NCBI RefSeq assembly: GCF_900155885.1
Contig: NZ_FTMB01000004.1
Span: 62,001 to 126,000 of the forward strand
Direction of reading: 5' to 3'
Origin: Rhizobium sp. RU20A
GTDB lineage: Bacteria > Pseudomonadota > Alphaproteobacteria > Rhizobiales > Rhizobiaceae
DNA: 64,000 bases
Both the position numbers and the translations under genes were made by a program. Under the pieces are notes generated by a model that ran no database searches, was not told where the DNA came from, and saw nothing but the letters and a program-made list of their open reading frames with translations. Shown here in pieces: positions 33,752 through 44,528 of the stretch. How positions within the stretch are numbered: the stretch's first letter is position 1; each line of letters begins with the position of its first letter.

Positions 33752-35431
33752 ATGAACATTTCCAGTCGTCAAAGGCTTGCAGGCCTTTACGTCCGCGAGG
33801 GGTGGCGACGGCTGAGCCGGCGACTGGCCCTTGCGCGGATTTCGCTGGAGCGGATGGGCTGGCGCGGCGGTGGCAAGCTTCTGGTGGCGCCGACGGATCT
33901 GAGGGCGACGGACGTCCACACCGCCGAGGAGATCCTGAACGGCCAGTTTCCGTTGGCCGGACGGTTCCTCGATCCGGAGGGCCTTTCGCCTTTTGAAGTC
34001 GATCTTCCTTCTCGCGAATTTGCTGTTCGCCTGCATTCTTTTGCATGGCTTCGCCATATGCGAACGCTTCGCGATGACCGGGTGCAGGAGGTGGTGCGCC
34101 GCCTCGTTGACGACTGGATCCAGCTGCATGGGCGCGATCTCAACGCGCTGGCGCTGCAGCCGGATGTCACAGCGCAGCGCTGCATTGCCTGGCTCAGCCA
34201 TTCGCCGGTCATTCTCAAGGATGCCGATCACGCTTTTTACCGGCGATTCCTGAAGAGTCTGGCGATCCAGCTGAAATATCTGCGCCGTATTGTCGATCAT
34301 GTCCCGGCGGCGGATGTGCGCCTGCGCATTCGCATCGCCGTTGCCATGGCCTCGCTGAGCATGGAAACCGCGCCAAAGGCCATCAAATCGGCGGCGCGCC
34401 ACCTCGACCGGGAACTCGATGCGCAAATTCTGCCGGACGGGAGCCACATTTCGCGCGACCCGCGCGTGGTGCTCGAACTGCTGCTCGATCTCCTTCCGTT
34501 GCGCCAGACCTATGTCAATCTCGGCCACGACGCCCCGCCGAAGCTGATCCCCTGCATCGACCGCATGTATCCCGTGCTGCGCTTCTTCCGGCACAAGAGC
34601 GGGGATCTGGCGCTGTTCAACGGTGCAACGACTATTCTTGCCAATGAGCTGGTGTCGGTGCTGCGCTATGACGAGACGGCGGGCGCTCCGTTCCGGGAGC
34701 TTCCCGACGGGCAGTATCATCGCCTCGCGGCCGAGGATACGGTGGTGGTGATCGATACCGGCAAGCCACGGTCGACGGTTCTGTCGCGTACCGCCCATGC
34801 CGGTTGTCTCTCCTTTGAGATGTCGTCGGGGCGATATCGATTCATTGTCAATTCCGGCGCGCCGCGTTTTGCCGGCGAGCGTTTCCGGCAGATGGCGCGC
34901 GTGACCGCGTGTCATTCGACCGTGACCATCAACGATACTTCGTCCGCTCGCATGTGCCGTTCACGGTTCGTCGGGCCGGTGATGCTGTCGGGCGTCTCCA
35001 GCGTTGCCGTCAGCCGTGACGGTGCGCTTGCCGGCTTTGATCGGGTCGTGGCGACCCATGATGGCTATGCGGAAAGCTATGGCGTGCTCCATGAACGCGA
35101 TCTCGCGGTGCGGCTTGCCGGCGGCTTGGTGCGCGGGCAGGATCATTTCCGGCTGCTAGAAGGGCGGTCGTTTCCGGACAGCCTGCCGGCCGTGGCGCGA
35201 TTCCACATTCATCCGTCCATCACGCTCCGGCGGCACAGCGATACGGAAATCCTGATGATGGCGACCGAGGGCGAAGTCTGGGCCTTCAGCTGCCGGGATG
35301 GCCAGATGGATATTGAGGAGGATGTCTTCTTTGCCGACCCCTCGGGCATGCGCACCGCACTGCAGATCGTCGTCAGCTTCGATATTGTCGAAACCTCGGG
35401 AATCCAGTGGGTGATCGCGCGGGAAGCCTGA
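33752..35431 (+). CDS. Heparinase II/III family protein
   Basis: A 559-residue protein with an N-terminal alpha-helical toroid-type region (FAWLRHMRTLRDDRVQEVVRRLVDDWI, then RFLKSLAIQLKYLRRIVDH) and a C-terminal beta-sandwich heparinase II/III-like domain (HRLAAEDTVVVIDTG, CLSFEMSSGRYRFIVNSGAP, CHSTVTINDTSSAR, VVATHDGYAESYGVLHERDL). The fold suggests a polysaccharide lyase acting on a uronic-acid-containing polymer; the substrate is unknown. No signal peptide is visible, so it may act in the cytoplasm or at the envelope in an unknown way. I chose the ATG giving MNISSRQRLAGLYV, although no ribosome binding site is obvious. It lies between the RsmB-type gene and purH. Confidence 0.88.
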   Translation: MNISSRQRLAGLYVREGWRRLSRRLALARISLERMGWRGGGKLLVAPTDLRATDVHTAEEILNGQFPLAGRFLDPEGLSPFEVDLPSREFAVRLHSFAWLRHMRTLRDDRVQEVVRRLVDDWIQLHGRDLNALALQPDVTAQRCIAWLSHSPVILKDADHAFYRRFLKSLAIQLKYLRRIVDHVPAADVRLRIRIAVAMASLSMETAPKAIKSAARHLDRELDAQILPDGSHISRDPRVVLELLLDLLPLRQTYVNLGHDAPPKLIPCIDRMYPVLRFFRHKSGDLALFNGATTILANELVSVLRYDETAGAPFRELPDGQYHRLAAEDTVVVIDTGKPRSTVLSRTAHAGCLSFEMSSGRYRFIVNSGAPRFAGERFRQMARVTACHSTVTINDTSSARMCRSRFVGPVMLSGVSSVAVSRDGALAGFDRVVATHDGYAESYGVLHERDLAVRLAGGLVRGQDHFRLLEGRSFPDSLPAVARFHIHPSITLRRHSDTEILMMATEGEVWAFSCRDGQMDIEEDVFFADPSGMRTALQIVVSFDIVETSGIQWVIAREA

Positions 35432-35515
35432 TGCCCACGGTTTCGCGCCGCCTGATCCTGTGCTAACGGCACCTCCATCGTCGAAAGCCCGTTGGCTCAC
35501 ACAGGAGATGGCGCG

Positions 35516-37129
35516 ATGGCCGTTCAATCCAAGAAAATTCCCGCCCCCGATCGCGTTGCCGTCAAGACGGCGCTGCTCTCCGTCTCGGACAAGACTGGTA
35601 TTGTCGATCTCGCCAGGGCGCTCGTCGAGCGCGGTGTCGCGCTGGTTTCCACCGGCGGCACGCACAAGGCTCTGTCCGAGGCCGGACTTGCCGTGCGCGA
35701 TGTGTCGGAACTGACGGGCTTTGCGGAAATCATGGATGGCCGCGTCAAGACGCTGCATCCGGGCGTTCACGGCGGCCTGCTCGGCATCCGCGACGATGCC
35801 GATCATCAGGCGGCCATGGAGGCTCATGGCATTACGCCGATCGACCTGACCATCATCAATCTCTATCCCTTCGAGGAGGTCCGGGCCAAGGGCGCCGATT
35901 ATCCGACGACGGTCGAAAATATCGACATTGGCGGCCCGGCGATGATCCGCGCTTCGGCCAAGAACCATGCCTATGTCACCGTCATCACCGATCCCGCCGA
36001 TTATGCGACGCTGACTGCCGAGCTCGACAATGGCGGCGAGACGACGCTGGCCTTCCGCAAGCGCATGGCCGCCAAGGCCTTTGCCCGCACGGCAGCCTAT
36101 GACACGACCATCTCCAACTGGTTTGCCGAAGAGCTTCAGATCGATGCGCCGCGCCATCGCGTTATCGGTGGGGAACTGAAGGAAGAGATGCGCTACGGCG
36201 AAAACCCGCACCAGAAGGCGGCCTTCTATGTGACCGGCGAAAACCGTCCGGGTGTCGCGACGGCGACTCTGTTGCAGGGCAAGCAGCTTTCCTACAACAA
36301 CATCAACGACACCGATGCCGCCTTCGAGCTGGTTGCGGAGTTTCCGACCGACAAGGGTCCGGCCTGCGCCATCATCAAGCACGCCAACCCTTGCGGTGTC
36401 GCCACCGGTCCGAGCCTTGTCGAAGCCTACAAGCGGGCGCTGGCCTGCGACCCGGTTTCGGCCTTTGGCGGTATCATCGCTCTCAACAGCCGTTTGGATG
36501 CTGCGACGGCGGAAGAGATTGTCAAGCTTTTCACCGAGGTCATCATCGCGCCCGAGGTGGACGATGCCGCACGTGCGGTCATCGCGGCCAAGCCGAACCT
36601 TCGCCTGCTCGTCACCGGCGGCCTGCCAGATCCGCGCATTCCCGGCCTTTCCGCCAAGACCGTCGCTGGCGGCCTGCTGGTGCAGACGCGCGACAATGGC
36701 ATGGTCGATGACCTCGAGCTGAAGGTCGTGACGAAGCGCGCGCCGTCCGCCCAGGAGCTGGAAGACATGAAATTCGCCTTCAAGGTCGCCAAGCATGTGA
36801 AGTCGAATGCGGTTGTCTATGCCAAGGATGGCCAGACGGCCGGCATCGGCGCCGGGCAAATGAGCCGTGTCGATTCGGCTCGCATCGCTGCCCTGAAGGC
36901 GGAAGAGGCGGCCAAGGCCATGGGTCTTGCAACGCCGCTGACGAAGGGGTCCGCCGTTGCTTCGGAGGCTTTCCTGCCTTTTGCCGACGGTCTTCTCTCG
37001 GCCATTGCCGCGGGCGCCACGGCCGTCATTCAGCCGGGCGGCTCGATGCGTGATGCGGAAGTCATTGCCGCTGCTGACGATGCTGGCGTTGCCATGGTCT
37101 TCACGGGTATGCGGCACTTCCGGCACTGA
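35516..37129 (+). CDS. purH: Bifunctional AICAR transformylase / IMP cyclohydrolase
   Basis: Catalyses the last two steps of de novo IMP synthesis. The 537-residue protein has the N-terminal IMP cyclohydrolase domain ([55 protein letters not shown]) and the C-terminal AICAR transformylase domain ([45 protein letters not shown] with the catalytic Lys-His pair, [31 protein letters not shown]). The ATG has an AGGAG site nine bases upstream. It ends at a strong hairpin and converges on a transporter gene. Confidence 0.98.
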   Translation: MAVQSKKIPAPDRVAVKTALLSVSDKTGIVDLARALVERGVALVSTGGTHKALSEAGLAVRDVSELTGFAEIMDGRVKTLHPGVHGGLLGIRDDADHQAAMEAHGITPIDLTIINLYPFEEVRAKGADYPTTVENIDIGGPAMIRASAKNHAYVTVITDPADYATLTAELDNGGETTLAFRKRMAAKAFARTAAYDTTISNWFAEELQIDAPRHRVIGGELKEEMRYGENPHQKAAFYVTGENRPGVATATLLQGKQLSYNNINDTDAAFELVAEFPTDKGPACAIIKHANPCGVATGPSLVEAYKRALACDPVSAFGGIIALNSRLDAATAEEIVKLFTEVIIAPEVDDAARAVIAAKPNLRLLVTGGLPDPRIPGLSAKTVAGGLLVQTRDNGMVDDLELKVVTKRAPSAQELEDMKFAFKVAKHVKSNAVVYAKDGQTAGIGAGQMSRVDSARIAALKAEEAAKAMGLATPLTKGSAVASEAFLPFADGLLSAIAAGATAVIQPGGSMRDAEVIAAADDAGVAMVFTGMRHFRH

Positions 37130-37158
37130 CGGCTGGCCATCACAACCTACCGATCGAG

Positions 37159-37191
37159 CGACGCCGAAACGACATCGTTTCGGCGTCGTTT
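37159..37191 (+). terminator. Terminator hairpin between purH and the UMF1-type transporter
   Basis: A 14-bp perfect inverted repeat (CGACGCCGAAACGA / TCGTTTCGGCGTCG) with a 2-base centre is followed by TTTC. It lies between convergent genes and can act in both directions. Confidence 0.75.
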
Positions 37192-38579
37192 CAGTTTCCC
37201 TGGAGGCGGTAGGCTGGGTAGGGCGTGCGGATCATTGCCAGAAAACCAACGGCGAGGAAGATGACCAGCATGGCCATGCCGGCGCGCGCCGATCCGGTCG
37301 CCGAGGTAACGAGAGCAACCGAGAGCGGCGCGGCAAAGGAGGTTGCCCGTCCCGTGAGGGCATAGATGCCGAAGTAGCGTCCGGCTTCCTCCGGCGCGAT
37401 GCTGCGGGCAAGGTAGGAGCGGGCCGAGGCCTGTACCGGCCCGAATGCGACCCCGACCAGCAAGCCGTAGAGGATATAGGCCTTCTCTGCCGCCGTGCCG
37501 AAGAGGCCGCCGCTGTCCGCCGTCGGCAAGGGAATGAGGCCGAACAGGGTGAAGCCGGGGCCGGTCGAAACGATGCCGATGGTGGCGATAAGAAGGCAGA
37601 AGAGGCTGGCCATCACGACGGTCTTTGATCCCAGGCGCGTGTCCAGCCGGCTTGCATAAAGGCAGCCGCCGATGGCGACGACATTGAGGATGATCCCGTA
37701 GATACCGAGTTCCAGCGTTTGCCAGGCAAACATGCCGGCCGCAAAGGTGCCGCCGAGCGCCAGCAGGCCGTTGACCCCGTCCTGATAGACCATACGGGCT
37801 ACCAGAAAGCGCAGGATGCCCGGTCGCGCCTTCAATTCGCGAAAAGTGCTTTTCAGCTCCGACATACCGGAGGTCACGGCAGCACGTATCGGCAGGCCAC
37901 GCGCTTGGTCGGGCGTGAAAAGAAACATCGGCAGGATGAAGACGAGATACCAGAGGGCGGATATCGGACCCGTCACGCGGGCATCGTCGCCCGTCGCCGG
38001 ATCGAGCCCGAAAAGCGGCTCGATCCCGAGGGCCGTCTTGCCGGTTTCCGGATTGCCGGCCAGCAGGGCGACGACTGCGATGAGCACGATCATCCCGCCG
38101 AGATATCCGAGCCCCCAGGCGATGTTGGAGATTCGGCCGGCCTCCTGTGGCGGCACAAGGCGCGGCATCATGGAATCGTTGAAGACGATCGAAAACTCCG
38201 CCGCAACGGAGGCAAGAACGATCATGGTCAGCGCGAAGACGAGGCTGCTGCCGGGCACGGCGAACCAGAGGGCAGCCAGCGAAAGGATCTGGATGATAGC
38301 AAAGCCGCCGATCCAGGGTTTGCGCCGGCCGGTCGCGTCGGCGATCGAGCCGAGGACCGGTGAGAGAAGCGCGATGATGATGCCGGAGATGGTGAGTGTA
38401 TAGCTCCACGCCGCCTGACCGGCGGCGTGGTCTTCGGTCAGGCGCGAGACGAGATAGGGGCCAAAGATGAAGGTGGTGATGACGGTGAATAAGGGCTGGG
38501 CTGCCCAGTCGAACAGCATCCAGCCGCCAATGGCGAGGCGCGACGTGCGCGCCCCTTCGGTCTTCGTCTCGATGGCCAT
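37191..38579 (-). CDS. MFS transporter, UMF1 (Atg22-like) family
   Basis: A 462-residue membrane protein with about twelve hydrophobic segments. The N-terminal FDWAAQPLFTVITTFIFGPYL pattern (an invariant-looking D-W-A near the first helix) and SPVLGSIADATGRRKPWI (the MFS loop 2-3 motif) are characteristic of the UMF1/BtlA group, which includes the vacuolar amino-acid effluxer Atg22. Later segments FNDSMMPRLVPPQEAGRISN, GFGLGYLGG-like helix 5, and RSYLARSIAPEEAGRYFGIY are also typical. The substrate is unknown; amino acids are a guess by family. It lies downstream of the glutamate dehydrogenase gene on the same strand with a 41-bp gap, so they may be co-transcribed. Confidence 0.88.
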   Translation of the reverse strand: MAIETKTEGARTSRLAIGGWMLFDWAAQPLFTVITTFIFGPYLVSRLTEDHAAGQAAWSYTLTISGIIIALLSPVLGSIADATGRRKPWIGGFAIIQILSLAALWFAVPGSSLVFALTMIVLASVAAEFSIVFNDSMMPRLVPPQEAGRISNIAWGLGYLGGMIVLIAVVALLAGNPETGKTALGIEPLFGLDPATGDDARVTGPISALWYLVFILPMFLFTPDQARGLPIRAAVTSGMSELKSTFRELKARPGILRFLVARMVYQDGVNGLLALGGTFAAGMFAWQTLELGIYGIILNVVAIGGCLYASRLDTRLGSKTVVMASLFCLLIATIGIVSTGPGFTLFGLIPLPTADSGGLFGTAAEKAYILYGLLVGVAFGPVQASARSYLARSIAPEEAGRYFGIYALTGRATSFAAPLSVALVTSATGSARAGMAMLVIFLAVGFLAMIRTPYPAYRLQGN

Positions 38580-38620
38580 GCCTGCCGTCCCCGGGTTTGC
38601 TTCCGCGCCCGTCTGTTGTG

Positions 38621-41600
38621 TCAGGCTCCGTGCTCGCGGGCAAGATCGGTCAGCAGGCCGGCCGCCACTGTCAGCTTCGAGAGGGTCAAATCGCCGCTCT
38701 CGCTGAGTGCGGTCAATTGCTCCACCGTCCTCTGCATGGCCGCTTCCGAGGCCGGATCGTTGCTTTGAAGGCGCAACTGCGCGGCCGCCAGATCATGGCG
38801 CGCACGGGCAACGGCGGCAACGCCCCGTGCCACGGCCATGGCATCGAAGGCATCACTCGGCTGCAACCGGTCGGCGGCCTGCACCAGACGACCGATCCTC
38901 AGGCGTCCTGACACCGCAAGGTAGGTCTGGGCCGTCTTTGTGAGCGGAAGATCAGTGGCTTTTGCGAGGGACAGGATCTCCGGCACCGAGGCGAAGAACC
39001 CAAGTTCCCCGATCTGTGCGGCAAGATCATCCGGCACGTTGCCTTCCCGCAGCGCCGCCGTTTCGCGGTGGATGACATCAGAGCCCACGGACTCATGAAT
39101 GGGCGCGGTCAGCTTGGCAATGCCAGCGCGGATATCCTTCGCCGTGGCAGCAATATCGCCGTCAAACAGTTTGGCAAACAGAAGGGCACCGGTGGTGATG
39201 CGCAGGGTGTGGCGCAGGCGGTGGTACAGCTTGTTCTGCACGGTGCCGTGGATCTGGTTGTCGAGACCATCGACGGTGCGGCGCAGTGCAGACAGACCGA
39301 AGCCTTCATTGGCAATGATGGCCGCACGCACCACGTCAGCCGCGGAGCGCCCCGTGGCGTCCATGAGTTCGCTCACGAAGGCCGGACCGCCCCAGTTGAT
39401 GACGGCGTTGGTGAGGATGGTGGCGATGATCTCACGGCGCAGGCGATGATCGCAGATCTCGCCGGCATAGTCCTTCTGCATCTTCTGGGGGAAATAATGG
39501 AAGAGCGTCTGCTCGAAGAAGGGGCCGTCCGGCAGGTCGCTGTGGAGCAGTTCCTCGAAGAGCGTGAGCTTGGCATAGGACAGCAGCACGCCGATTTCCG
39601 GCCGGGTGAGTGCGCGCCCGGTCTCGTAGCGTTCGGCAAGCGCCGCATCGTCGGGCAGGGTTTCGACCTTGCGGTTGAGGAGGCCCGCCGCTTCCAGCCG
39701 GCTCATCAGGCGACCGAGCAGCACGCGGTTGGCGCCGCCATCCATCGCGGTCAGCGAAATGGCCAGAGACTGCTCGTAATTGTTGCGCAGCACGAGGCCT
39801 GCCACTTCGTCTGTCATGGCCGCCAGAAGCGTGTTGCGTTTGGGTCGTGTCAGGCGTCCGCTTCGCATGGCCGATGCCAGCGCGATCTTGATGTTGACCT
39901 CGACGTCGGACGAGTTGACGCCGGCCGAATTGTCGATGGCGTCGGAGTTGCACCGTCCGCCGGACAGCGCATAGGCGATGCGGCCCTTCTGGGTGACGCC
40001 GAGGTTGGCGCCTTCCCCGATCACTCGGGCGCGTACCTCGTCGGCGGTCACGCGGATCGCGTCATTGGCGCGGTCGCCCGCCTCCGCATCGCTTTCGGTC
40101 GCGGCGCGGATGTAGGTACCGATGCCGCCAAACCACAGGAGATCGACAGGCGCCTTCAGAATGGCATTCATGATCTCGAAGGGGGTCGCCTTGACCTTGT
40201 CGAGCCCGATCGCCGCCATCGCTTCCGGCGTCAGCGTCACGGATTTTTCCGACCGCGAGATGATCATGCCGCCCGCCGAAAGCAGCGACGTGTCATAATC
40301 CTGCCAGCTGGAGCGCGGCAGGGCAAAGAGGCGTTCGCGCTCGCGGAAGGCGCTCTCGGTTTCCGGTGCAGGGTCGATGAAGATGTCGCGGTGGTCGAAG
40401 GCTGCGACGAGCCGGATCTGGCGCGACAGCAGCATGCCGTTGCCGAAGACGTCGCCCGACATGTCGCCGACGCCGGCCACGGTGAAGGGCGTCGTCTGGA
40501 TGTCGATGTTCATTTCGCGGAAGTGGCGCTTGACGGTTTCCCATGCGCCGCGGGCGGTGATGCCCATCTTCTTGTGGTCGTAGCCGGCCGAGCCACCGGA
40601 TGCAAAGGCGTCGTCCAGCCAGAAATCAAGGCTTTGGGCAATGCCGTTGGCGGTGTCGGAGAAGGTTGCCGTGCCCTTGTCGGCCGCCACGACGAAATAG
40701 GGATCATCACCGTCGTGCCGTACCGTGTCGGCCGGTGGAACGACGTCGGCACCGACGATGTTGTCGGTGACGGAAAGCAGCGAACGGATAAAGGTCTTGT
40801 AGGCCTCGGTCCCGACGCGGAACACCTCGTCGCGATTGCCGCCCACCGGAAGCTGCTTGGGGAAGAAGCCGCCCTTGGCGCCGACCGGCACGATGACGGC
40901 GTTCTTCACCTGCTGTGCTTTTACGAGACCCAGGACTTCCGTGCGGTAATCCTGGGCCCGGTCCGACCAGCGCAGGCCGCCACGCGCGACTTTCCCGAAG
41001 CGCAGATGCACGCCTTCGACATCGGCGCCGTAAACGAAGATTTCGCGGAAGGGGCGCGGCTCAGGCAGGCCGTCCAGCGCCTTGGGATCCAGCTTGACCG
41101 CGAGGACCACGCCGCGGTCCTCCAGATCGGACTGGAAGAAGTTGGTGCGCAGCGTCGCATCGACGACATTCTTGAGCCGGCGAAGAATACGGTCTTCGTC
41201 AAGGTTCGGAACCTTGGCGAATTCTTCCTCCAACGCTGCCTCGATCGCCTTGACCTTGCGGGCGCGGGTCTTGTCATCGAGGGCGGGGTCGAGCCGGGTG
41301 TGGAAGAGGCGGAAGAGCGCGCCTGCCGTCACCGGATATTTGCCGAGCGTGTCCGCAATATAGCCTTGGGAATAGGTAATGCCCGTCTGGCGCAGATAGC
41401 GCGCATAGGTGCGCAAGACGTTGATCTCGAAGATGCCAAGGCCGGAGGACTGGATGAGGCGGTTGAAGGTGTCATCCTCCACCTTTCCGGTCCATGCCGA
41501 GAGGAAGGCCTCTTCCAGGGCCGGACCCAGGAGACCGAGGTCGGTGCCGCTTCCGTCGCGCTTCACGAGTTCCATGTCGTGCAGAATCACCAGGCGCTGG

Positions 41601-43372
41601 GCGCCGTCGGGCTCGCCGAGGACAAGTTCGTAGGTCTGTTCGCTGACCACGCTAAAGCCGAGATTTTCCAGCAGCGGCACACGGCGCGAGAGGGAGACGG
41701 CGTCTTCGGCGTGGAAGATCTTGAGCTCGATCGTCTCGGCGCGAGCGAGGCTGCGGCGGTAGAACTGGATGCGGATCGGATCCTTGGTCTCCACCGCCCG
41801 CATGTCGGCGAGGTCCGCATAGGCTTCCGCCGGCGTGAAGGCGGCATGATAGGCATCGCCCGCTGTCAGGGTTACGCTGTCATTGCGAGCAAGATCGGCA
41901 AAACGGTCGGTCCAGCGCGTGACGATGTCGCGTACGGCCGCTTCCAGTTTCGGCTGCGGCACGCGCGGCGTGCGCCCGCCCGAGCGGCCGATGATGAAGT
42001 GGACGCGGGCAAGGCCCCCTTCCGGGAAGGCCGGATAATAGGCCGAGACGCGGCCGTCATAGATGGTCTTCAGATAGGTGCCGATCTTTTCGCGAACGTC
42101 GGAATCGTACTGTTCGCGCGGCACATAGACGAGGACCGAGACGAAGCGGTCGAAATGATCGACGCGGGAGAGGACCCGAATGCGGGGACGATCGCCGAGT
42201 TCGTTGATCTGCTCGCAGAAATTGGCCAGCAGCGGCAACTCGATCTGGAAAAGGTCATCACGCGGATAGGATTCCAGCGTGTTGATCAGCATCTTGCCGG
42301 AATGGCTCTGCGGATCGAAGCCGAACTGGTCGATGATGCGCTGGACCTTCAGGCGCAGCAGCGGAATTTCGGAGGCTGGGCGGGTATAGGCCGTGGAGGT
42401 GAAGAGACCGACGACGCGCAACTCCCCGATGACCTTGCCATTGGCGTCGAACCGCTTGATGCCGACATAATCCATATAGGCGCGGCGATGCACCAGCGAC
42501 TTCACATTCGCCTTGGTGACGATCAGGAAATCTGGGCCTTCGAGGAATTCGAGAATCTCGGGCGTCGTCAGCACGGCATCCTTGCCCTGGCGCAGCACGC
42601 GCACTTCCGGATTGGATAAAATGCCGAGGCCGCGACCCTCGCCGCGTTCCACGACGGCCGTCTCGCCGCTGCCGGAATAGGTGTATTCGCGCATGCCGAG
42701 GAAGGTGAAATTGTTGGCGCGCAGCCAGCGCAAGAAGGCGAGGGCCTCTTCCTTGTCGCCCTTGCGGCGCCCGGTTCCATGGGCTTCCATCTCCTGCATG
42801 GCCTGGTCGAGCAGCAGCGTCATGGCGCGCCAGTCCTCGACCGTTTCATGCACATGGCTCAGCACGGTGCGGACCCGCGCCACAAGGCTTTGCGCTTCTG
42901 CCTCGCCAAGCGGCGGCAGATGGATCTGGATATGGCTGACACGGTCGCCCGGATCGCTGCTGCCTTCCGGGTCGAAAAGGGCGATCGGCTGGCCTGGCGT
43001 GACGACGAGAATGGGATGCACGGCAAGATGCAGGTCGCGGTGGGTGGAGGTGACCTCACCCATCACCGAATCATAGAGAAACGGCATGTTGCGATCGGTG
43101 ACCGTCAGGACGGAGACGGGCACGCCCCCGATGGCCACGCCCTCGACCGTTTCGATCCGCACGTCCGCCTCGGTCCGGTGCCAGGCCGCGATGACGCGCG
43201 CCGCATGGGAAACCGTCCTGGCCAGCATTTCCGGTGTGTAGAGCTCCAGGTCGTCATTGCTGGCGCGGCCGAAGAGCATGGCTGGCGACAGCCCGCCCGG
43301 ACCGGTGCCCTCCATGGCCTGCGTTGCAAGGTCGATCTGCCGCTCGCGGCGGTTCTGGTTTCTGGATGCCAT
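38621..43372 (-). CDS. gdhB: NAD-specific glutamate dehydrogenase, large (~180 kDa) type
   Basis: Deaminates glutamate to 2-oxoglutarate with NAD; the large class is mostly catabolic. The 1583-residue protein has long N-terminal regulatory ACT-like regions (PFLYDSVMGEV, HLAVHPILVV, FLRWLRANNFTFLGMREYTY). The central catalytic region includes GVHLRFGKVARGGLRWSDRA, RTEVLGLVKAQQVKNAVIVP and the VGAKGGFFPK lysine segment. The C-terminal nucleotide-binding part has VAGVGDMSGDVFGNGMLLS and GGIGTYIRA. I chose the ATG (MASRNQNRRERQ) preceded by GGAGGGGAGA; the open frame runs 87 codons further upstream without family features. A very long open frame on the opposite strand is a composition artefact. 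Confidence 0.96.
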   Translation of the reverse strand: MASRNQNRRERQIDLATQAMEGTGPGGLSPAMLFGRASNDDLELYTPEMLARTVSHAARVIAAWHRTEADVRIETVEGVAIGGVPVSVLTVTDRNMPFLYDSVMGEVTSTHRDLHLAVHPILVVTPGQPIALFDPEGSSDPGDRVSHIQIHLPPLGEAEAQSLVARVRTVLSHVHETVEDWRAMTLLLDQAMQEMEAHGTGRRKGDKEEALAFLRWLRANNFTFLGMREYTYSGSGETAVVERGEGRGLGILSNPEVRVLRQGKDAVLTTPEILEFLEGPDFLIVTKANVKSLVHRRAYMDYVGIKRFDANGKVIGELRVVGLFTSTAYTRPASEIPLLRLKVQRIIDQFGFDPQSHSGKMLINTLESYPRDDLFQIELPLLANFCEQINELGDRPRIRVLSRVDHFDRFVSVLVYVPREQYDSDVREKIGTYLKTIYDGRVSAYYPAFPEGGLARVHFIIGRSGGRTPRVPQPKLEAAVRDIVTRWTDRFADLARNDSVTLTAGDAYHAAFTPAEAYADLADMRAVETKDPIRIQFYRRSLARAETIELKIFHAEDAVSLSRRVPLLENLGFSVVSEQTYELVLGEPDGAQRLVILHDMELVKRDGSGTDLGLLGPALEEAFLSAWTGKVEDDTFNRLIQSSGLGIFEINVLRTYARYLRQTGITYSQGYIADTLGKYPVTAGALFRLFHTRLDPALDDKTRARKVKAIEAALEEEFAKVPNLDEDRILRRLKNVVDATLRTNFFQSDLEDRGVVLAVKLDPKALDGLPEPRPFREIFVYGADVEGVHLRFGKVARGGLRWSDRAQDYRTEVLGLVKAQQVKNAVIVPVGAKGGFFPKQLPVGGNRDEVFRVGTEAYKTFIRSLLSVTDNIVGADVVPPADTVRHDGDDPYFVVAADKGTATFSDTANGIAQSLDFWLDDAFASGGSAGYDHKKMGITARGAWETVKRHFREMNIDIQTTPFTVAGVGDMSGDVFGNGMLLSRQIRLVAAFDHRDIFIDPAPETESAFRERERLFALPRSSWQDYDTSLLSAGGMIISRSEKSVTLTPEAMAAIGLDKVKATPFEIMNAILKAPVDLLWFGGIGTYIRAATESDAEAGDRANDAIRVTADEVRARVIGEGANLGVTQKGRIAYALSGGRCNSDAIDNSAGVNSSDVEVNIKIALASAMRSGRLTRPKRNTLLAAMTDEVAGLVLRNNYEQSLAISLTAMDGGANRVLLGRLMSRLEAAGLLNRKVETLPDDAALAERYETGRALTRPEIGVLLSYAKLTLFEELLHSDLPDGPFFEQTLFHYFPQKMQKDYAGEICDHRLRREIIATILTNAVINWGGPAFVSELMDATGRSAADVVRAAIIANEGFGLSALRRTVDGLDNQIHGTVQNKLYHRLRHTLRITTGALLFAKLFDGDIAATAKDIRAGIAKLTAPIHESVGSDVIHRETAALREGNVPDDLAAQIGELGFFASVPEILSLAKATDLPLTKTAQTYLAVSGRLRIGRLVQAADRLQPSDAFDAMAVARGVAAVARARHDLAAAQLRLQSNDPASEAAMQRTVEQLTALSESGDLTLSKLTVAAGLLTDLAREHGA

Positions 43373-43614
43373 GGATGTCTCCCCTCCGACTGGCGCGACC
43401 CTAGCAGACTCGGGTTGCTGCGCGATGATTTTCACGAAAAACGCACCGGTTCGTGACGGTTTTCGGTCATTCTGGATGAAATCTGAGCCGCCCACTGTGA
43501 ATTTTCGATAAAACTGGCGCAAAACTGCTTTCGGGATGCAGGCCGCTGACCGCACGAGCGTTGACAAGGGGGGCGGCGCTGCGGAATCAAGGGAGCGCAA
43601 TTGGGGCGAATGAC

Positions 43615-44505
43615 ATGCACGACGGGTCATCAAAGGCAGGGAACGGAAAGGCGGTTCTTTCCATCTCGAGCCATGTCGTGCGGGGCTCGGTCGGAAACCG
43701 TGCCATGGTTTTCGCCTTTCAAACGCTCGGCCTGCCGGTCTGGGCCCTGCCGACGGTCGTCCTGCCCTGGCATCCCGGTCACGGGCGCTCCACGCGCAGC
43801 GTGTTGCAGGCCGAGGATCTCGCCGCCATGGCCGACGACATCGCGGCCTCGGCCTTTGCCGACGAGATCGGTACGGTGGTATGCGGCTATTTCGGCAGTG
43901 CCGACCAGGTCGCCGTCATGGCGGACCTCATCGAGCGCCTGAAGCGCCGCAACCCCGCGCTCCTGCATGTCTGCGATCCCGTCATCGGCGATCACGGTGG
44001 CATCTACGTTTCGGACGCGACGGCGGAAGCCATTCGCGACAGGTTGCTGCCACTTGCGGATCTGACGACGCCGAATCGTTTCGAACTCTCGTGGCTTTGC
44101 GGCGCGGATCTTCGCGACAACAACGAGATCATGGAAGCGGCCCTGGCACTCGGGCCGGCGCGGGTGCTGGTGACGTCGGCCTATTCCATGTTGAACGGCG
44201 GCACCGGAAACCTGTTTCTCTCCGGTTCCCACGCGCTGCTCGCTGAGCACCGCCATATCGAGGATGCTCCCAAGGGAACAGGCGATCTTTTGACGGCCCT
44301 TTTCACGGCGCGGCTGACGGAGGGCCATTCGGAAGAGCGCTGCCTGCAACTGGCGACAGCCGCGGTGTTCGAGATCATCGCGCGGTCGGCGCGCCGTTCG
44401 GCCTCGGAAATGATGCTGGAAGAAGATGCGACGAGCCTCGTCTCCCCCATGGCCCTCGTCCAGATCCGCCACCTTCTCCACCCGGTGAACAGACGCGGCC
44501 GATGA
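43615..44505 (+). CDS. pdxY: Pyridoxal kinase
   Basis: Phosphorylates pyridoxal (and related vitamers) to the 5'-phosphate in B6 salvage. The 296-residue ribokinase-fold protein has ISSHVVRGSVGNRAMVFAFQTLG near the start, LPTVVLPWHPGHG, VCGYFGSADQ, VCDPVIGDHGGIYV, LTTPNRFELSWLCG and the anion-hole motif KGTGDLLTALF with the catalytic Asp. I chose the ATG giving MHDGSSKAG. It is divergent from the glutamate dehydrogenase gene (242-bp gap), and followed by an inverted-repeat region and carbonic anhydrase. Confidence 0.93.
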   Translation: MHDGSSKAGNGKAVLSISSHVVRGSVGNRAMVFAFQTLGLPVWALPTVVLPWHPGHGRSTRSVLQAEDLAAMADDIAASAFADEIGTVVCGYFGSADQVAVMADLIERLKRRNPALLHVCDPVIGDHGGIYVSDATAEAIRDRLLPLADLTTPNRFELSWLCGADLRDNNEIMEAALALGPARVLVTSAYSMLNGGTGNLFLSGSHALLAEHRHIEDAPKGTGDLLTALFTARLTEGHSEERCLQLATAAVFEIIARSARRSASEMMLEEDATSLVSPMALVQIRHLLHPVNRRGR

Positions 44506-44528
44506 TCCCGCTGCTGCTCTTGCTGCAT

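Noticed and set aside
39068-42619. A 1183-codon open frame on the plus strand opposite the glutamate dehydrogenase gene
   Set aside because: It is an antisense shadow created by GC-rich codon usage; its product has no recognisable domain and low-complexity His/Arg/Glu composition, while the minus-strand frame is a complete known enzyme.
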